Positions 5,672-5,804 of a DNA stretch of 5,804 nt are shown one piece after another (within the stretch, counting starts at the first letter, position 1; every line of letters starts with the position of its first letter). The stretch covers positions 1 through 5,804 of the forward strand of contig JADZGG010000342.1 of NCBI GenBank assembly GCA_020854015.1. The letters run 5' to 3'. The stretch comes from Flavobacteriales bacterium (GTDB taxonomy: Bacteria; Bacteroidota; Bacteroidia; Flavobacteriales_F; PHOS-HE28). Made by a program: the position numbers and the translations under genes. The notes beneath the pieces are model-generated. The model made no database searches. It was not told where the DNA came from and saw only the letters and a list, made by a program, of their open reading frames with translations.

Positions 5672-5804
5672 TCACTTCTTCACATCGAAGCGGTCCAGCT
5701 CCATCACCTTCACCCAGGCCTTTGCGAAGTCCTTCACGAACTTCTCCTTGGCGTCGGCCTGTGCGTACACTTCGCTGATGGCGCGGAGTTGCGAGTTGCT
5801 GCCG
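5672..5804 (-). CDS. katG: Catalase-peroxidase KatG, C-terminal fragment (partial)
   Basis: The last 43 codons of a gene that continues beyond the right edge; the first whole codon ends at 5803 and the stop is TGA at 5672-5674. The fragment begins G-S-N-S-Q-L-R-A-I, then EVYAQADAKEKFVKDF, and ends A-W-x-K-V-M-E-L-D-R-F-D-V-K-K, the well-conserved end of bacterial KatG (heme catalase-peroxidase, which destroys H2O2). This is the C-terminal peroxidase-like lobe, which carries no active heme site in the family, so activity cannot be judged from this part. It is followed directly by a strong terminator and is probably a transcription unit separate from miaE and cinA. Confidence 0.93.
   Translation of the reverse strand, partial: GSNSQLRAISEVYAQADAKEKFVKDFAKAWVKVMELDRFDVKK

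Noticed and set aside
5595..5675. Upstream extension of MiaE to 5675
   Set aside because: The extra residues would be encoded across the katG terminator and are not part of the usual MiaE N-terminus.

Overview
The window looks like a chromosomal segment from a member of the Bacteroidota with a fairly GC-rich genome (about 58-60% by eye). Four things point there: the gene order cinA - rpmB - rpmG - DUF4295/bL38 - ftsY, which I recall as typical of this phylum; the DUF4295 protein itself, which is restricted to it; a TAnnTTTG-type -7 promoter element before rpmB; and the lack of recognisable Shine-Dalgarno sequences before the genes. I cannot place it below phylum level.

Left third, plus strand (1-1918): a tight cluster that reads as a SiaB/SiaC/SiaA-type partner-switching module. 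The last 18 codons of an upstream gene (1-58) fit the C-terminus of a SiaB-like kinase. Next comes a complete SiaC-family phosphoprotein (67-501). Four bases later starts a membrane-anchored SpoIIE/PP2C-type serine/threonine phosphatase (506-1918). By analogy with the characterised Pseudomonas system, the kinase would phosphorylate SiaC on a conserved Thr/Ser, the phosphatase would reverse this, and unphosphorylated SiaC would act on an output protein. No output protein (such as a diguanylate cyclase) is visible here.

Middle and right, minus strand (1920-5804), in transcription order: the tail of katG (catalase-peroxidase), a strong rho-independent terminator, miaE (tRNA hydroxylase), cinA (NMN deamidase-type protein), then after a candidate promoter rpmB (bL28), rpmG (bL33), the small DUF4295/bL38 gene, a terminator/attenuator hairpin, and ftsY (SRP receptor GTPase). 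These are translation, tRNA-modification, NAD-salvage and protein-targeting housekeeping genes. ftsY runs head-on into the phosphatase gene, with one base between the two stop codons.

No stretch over 300 bases lacks a gene; the longest gap is about 104 bases (3577-3680) and holds the candidate rpmB promoter. I found no RNA genes, CRISPR arrays, insertion sequences or prophage sequence. The region is mostly ordinary. The signalling cluster and the hairpin before ftsY are the parts most worth a second look.
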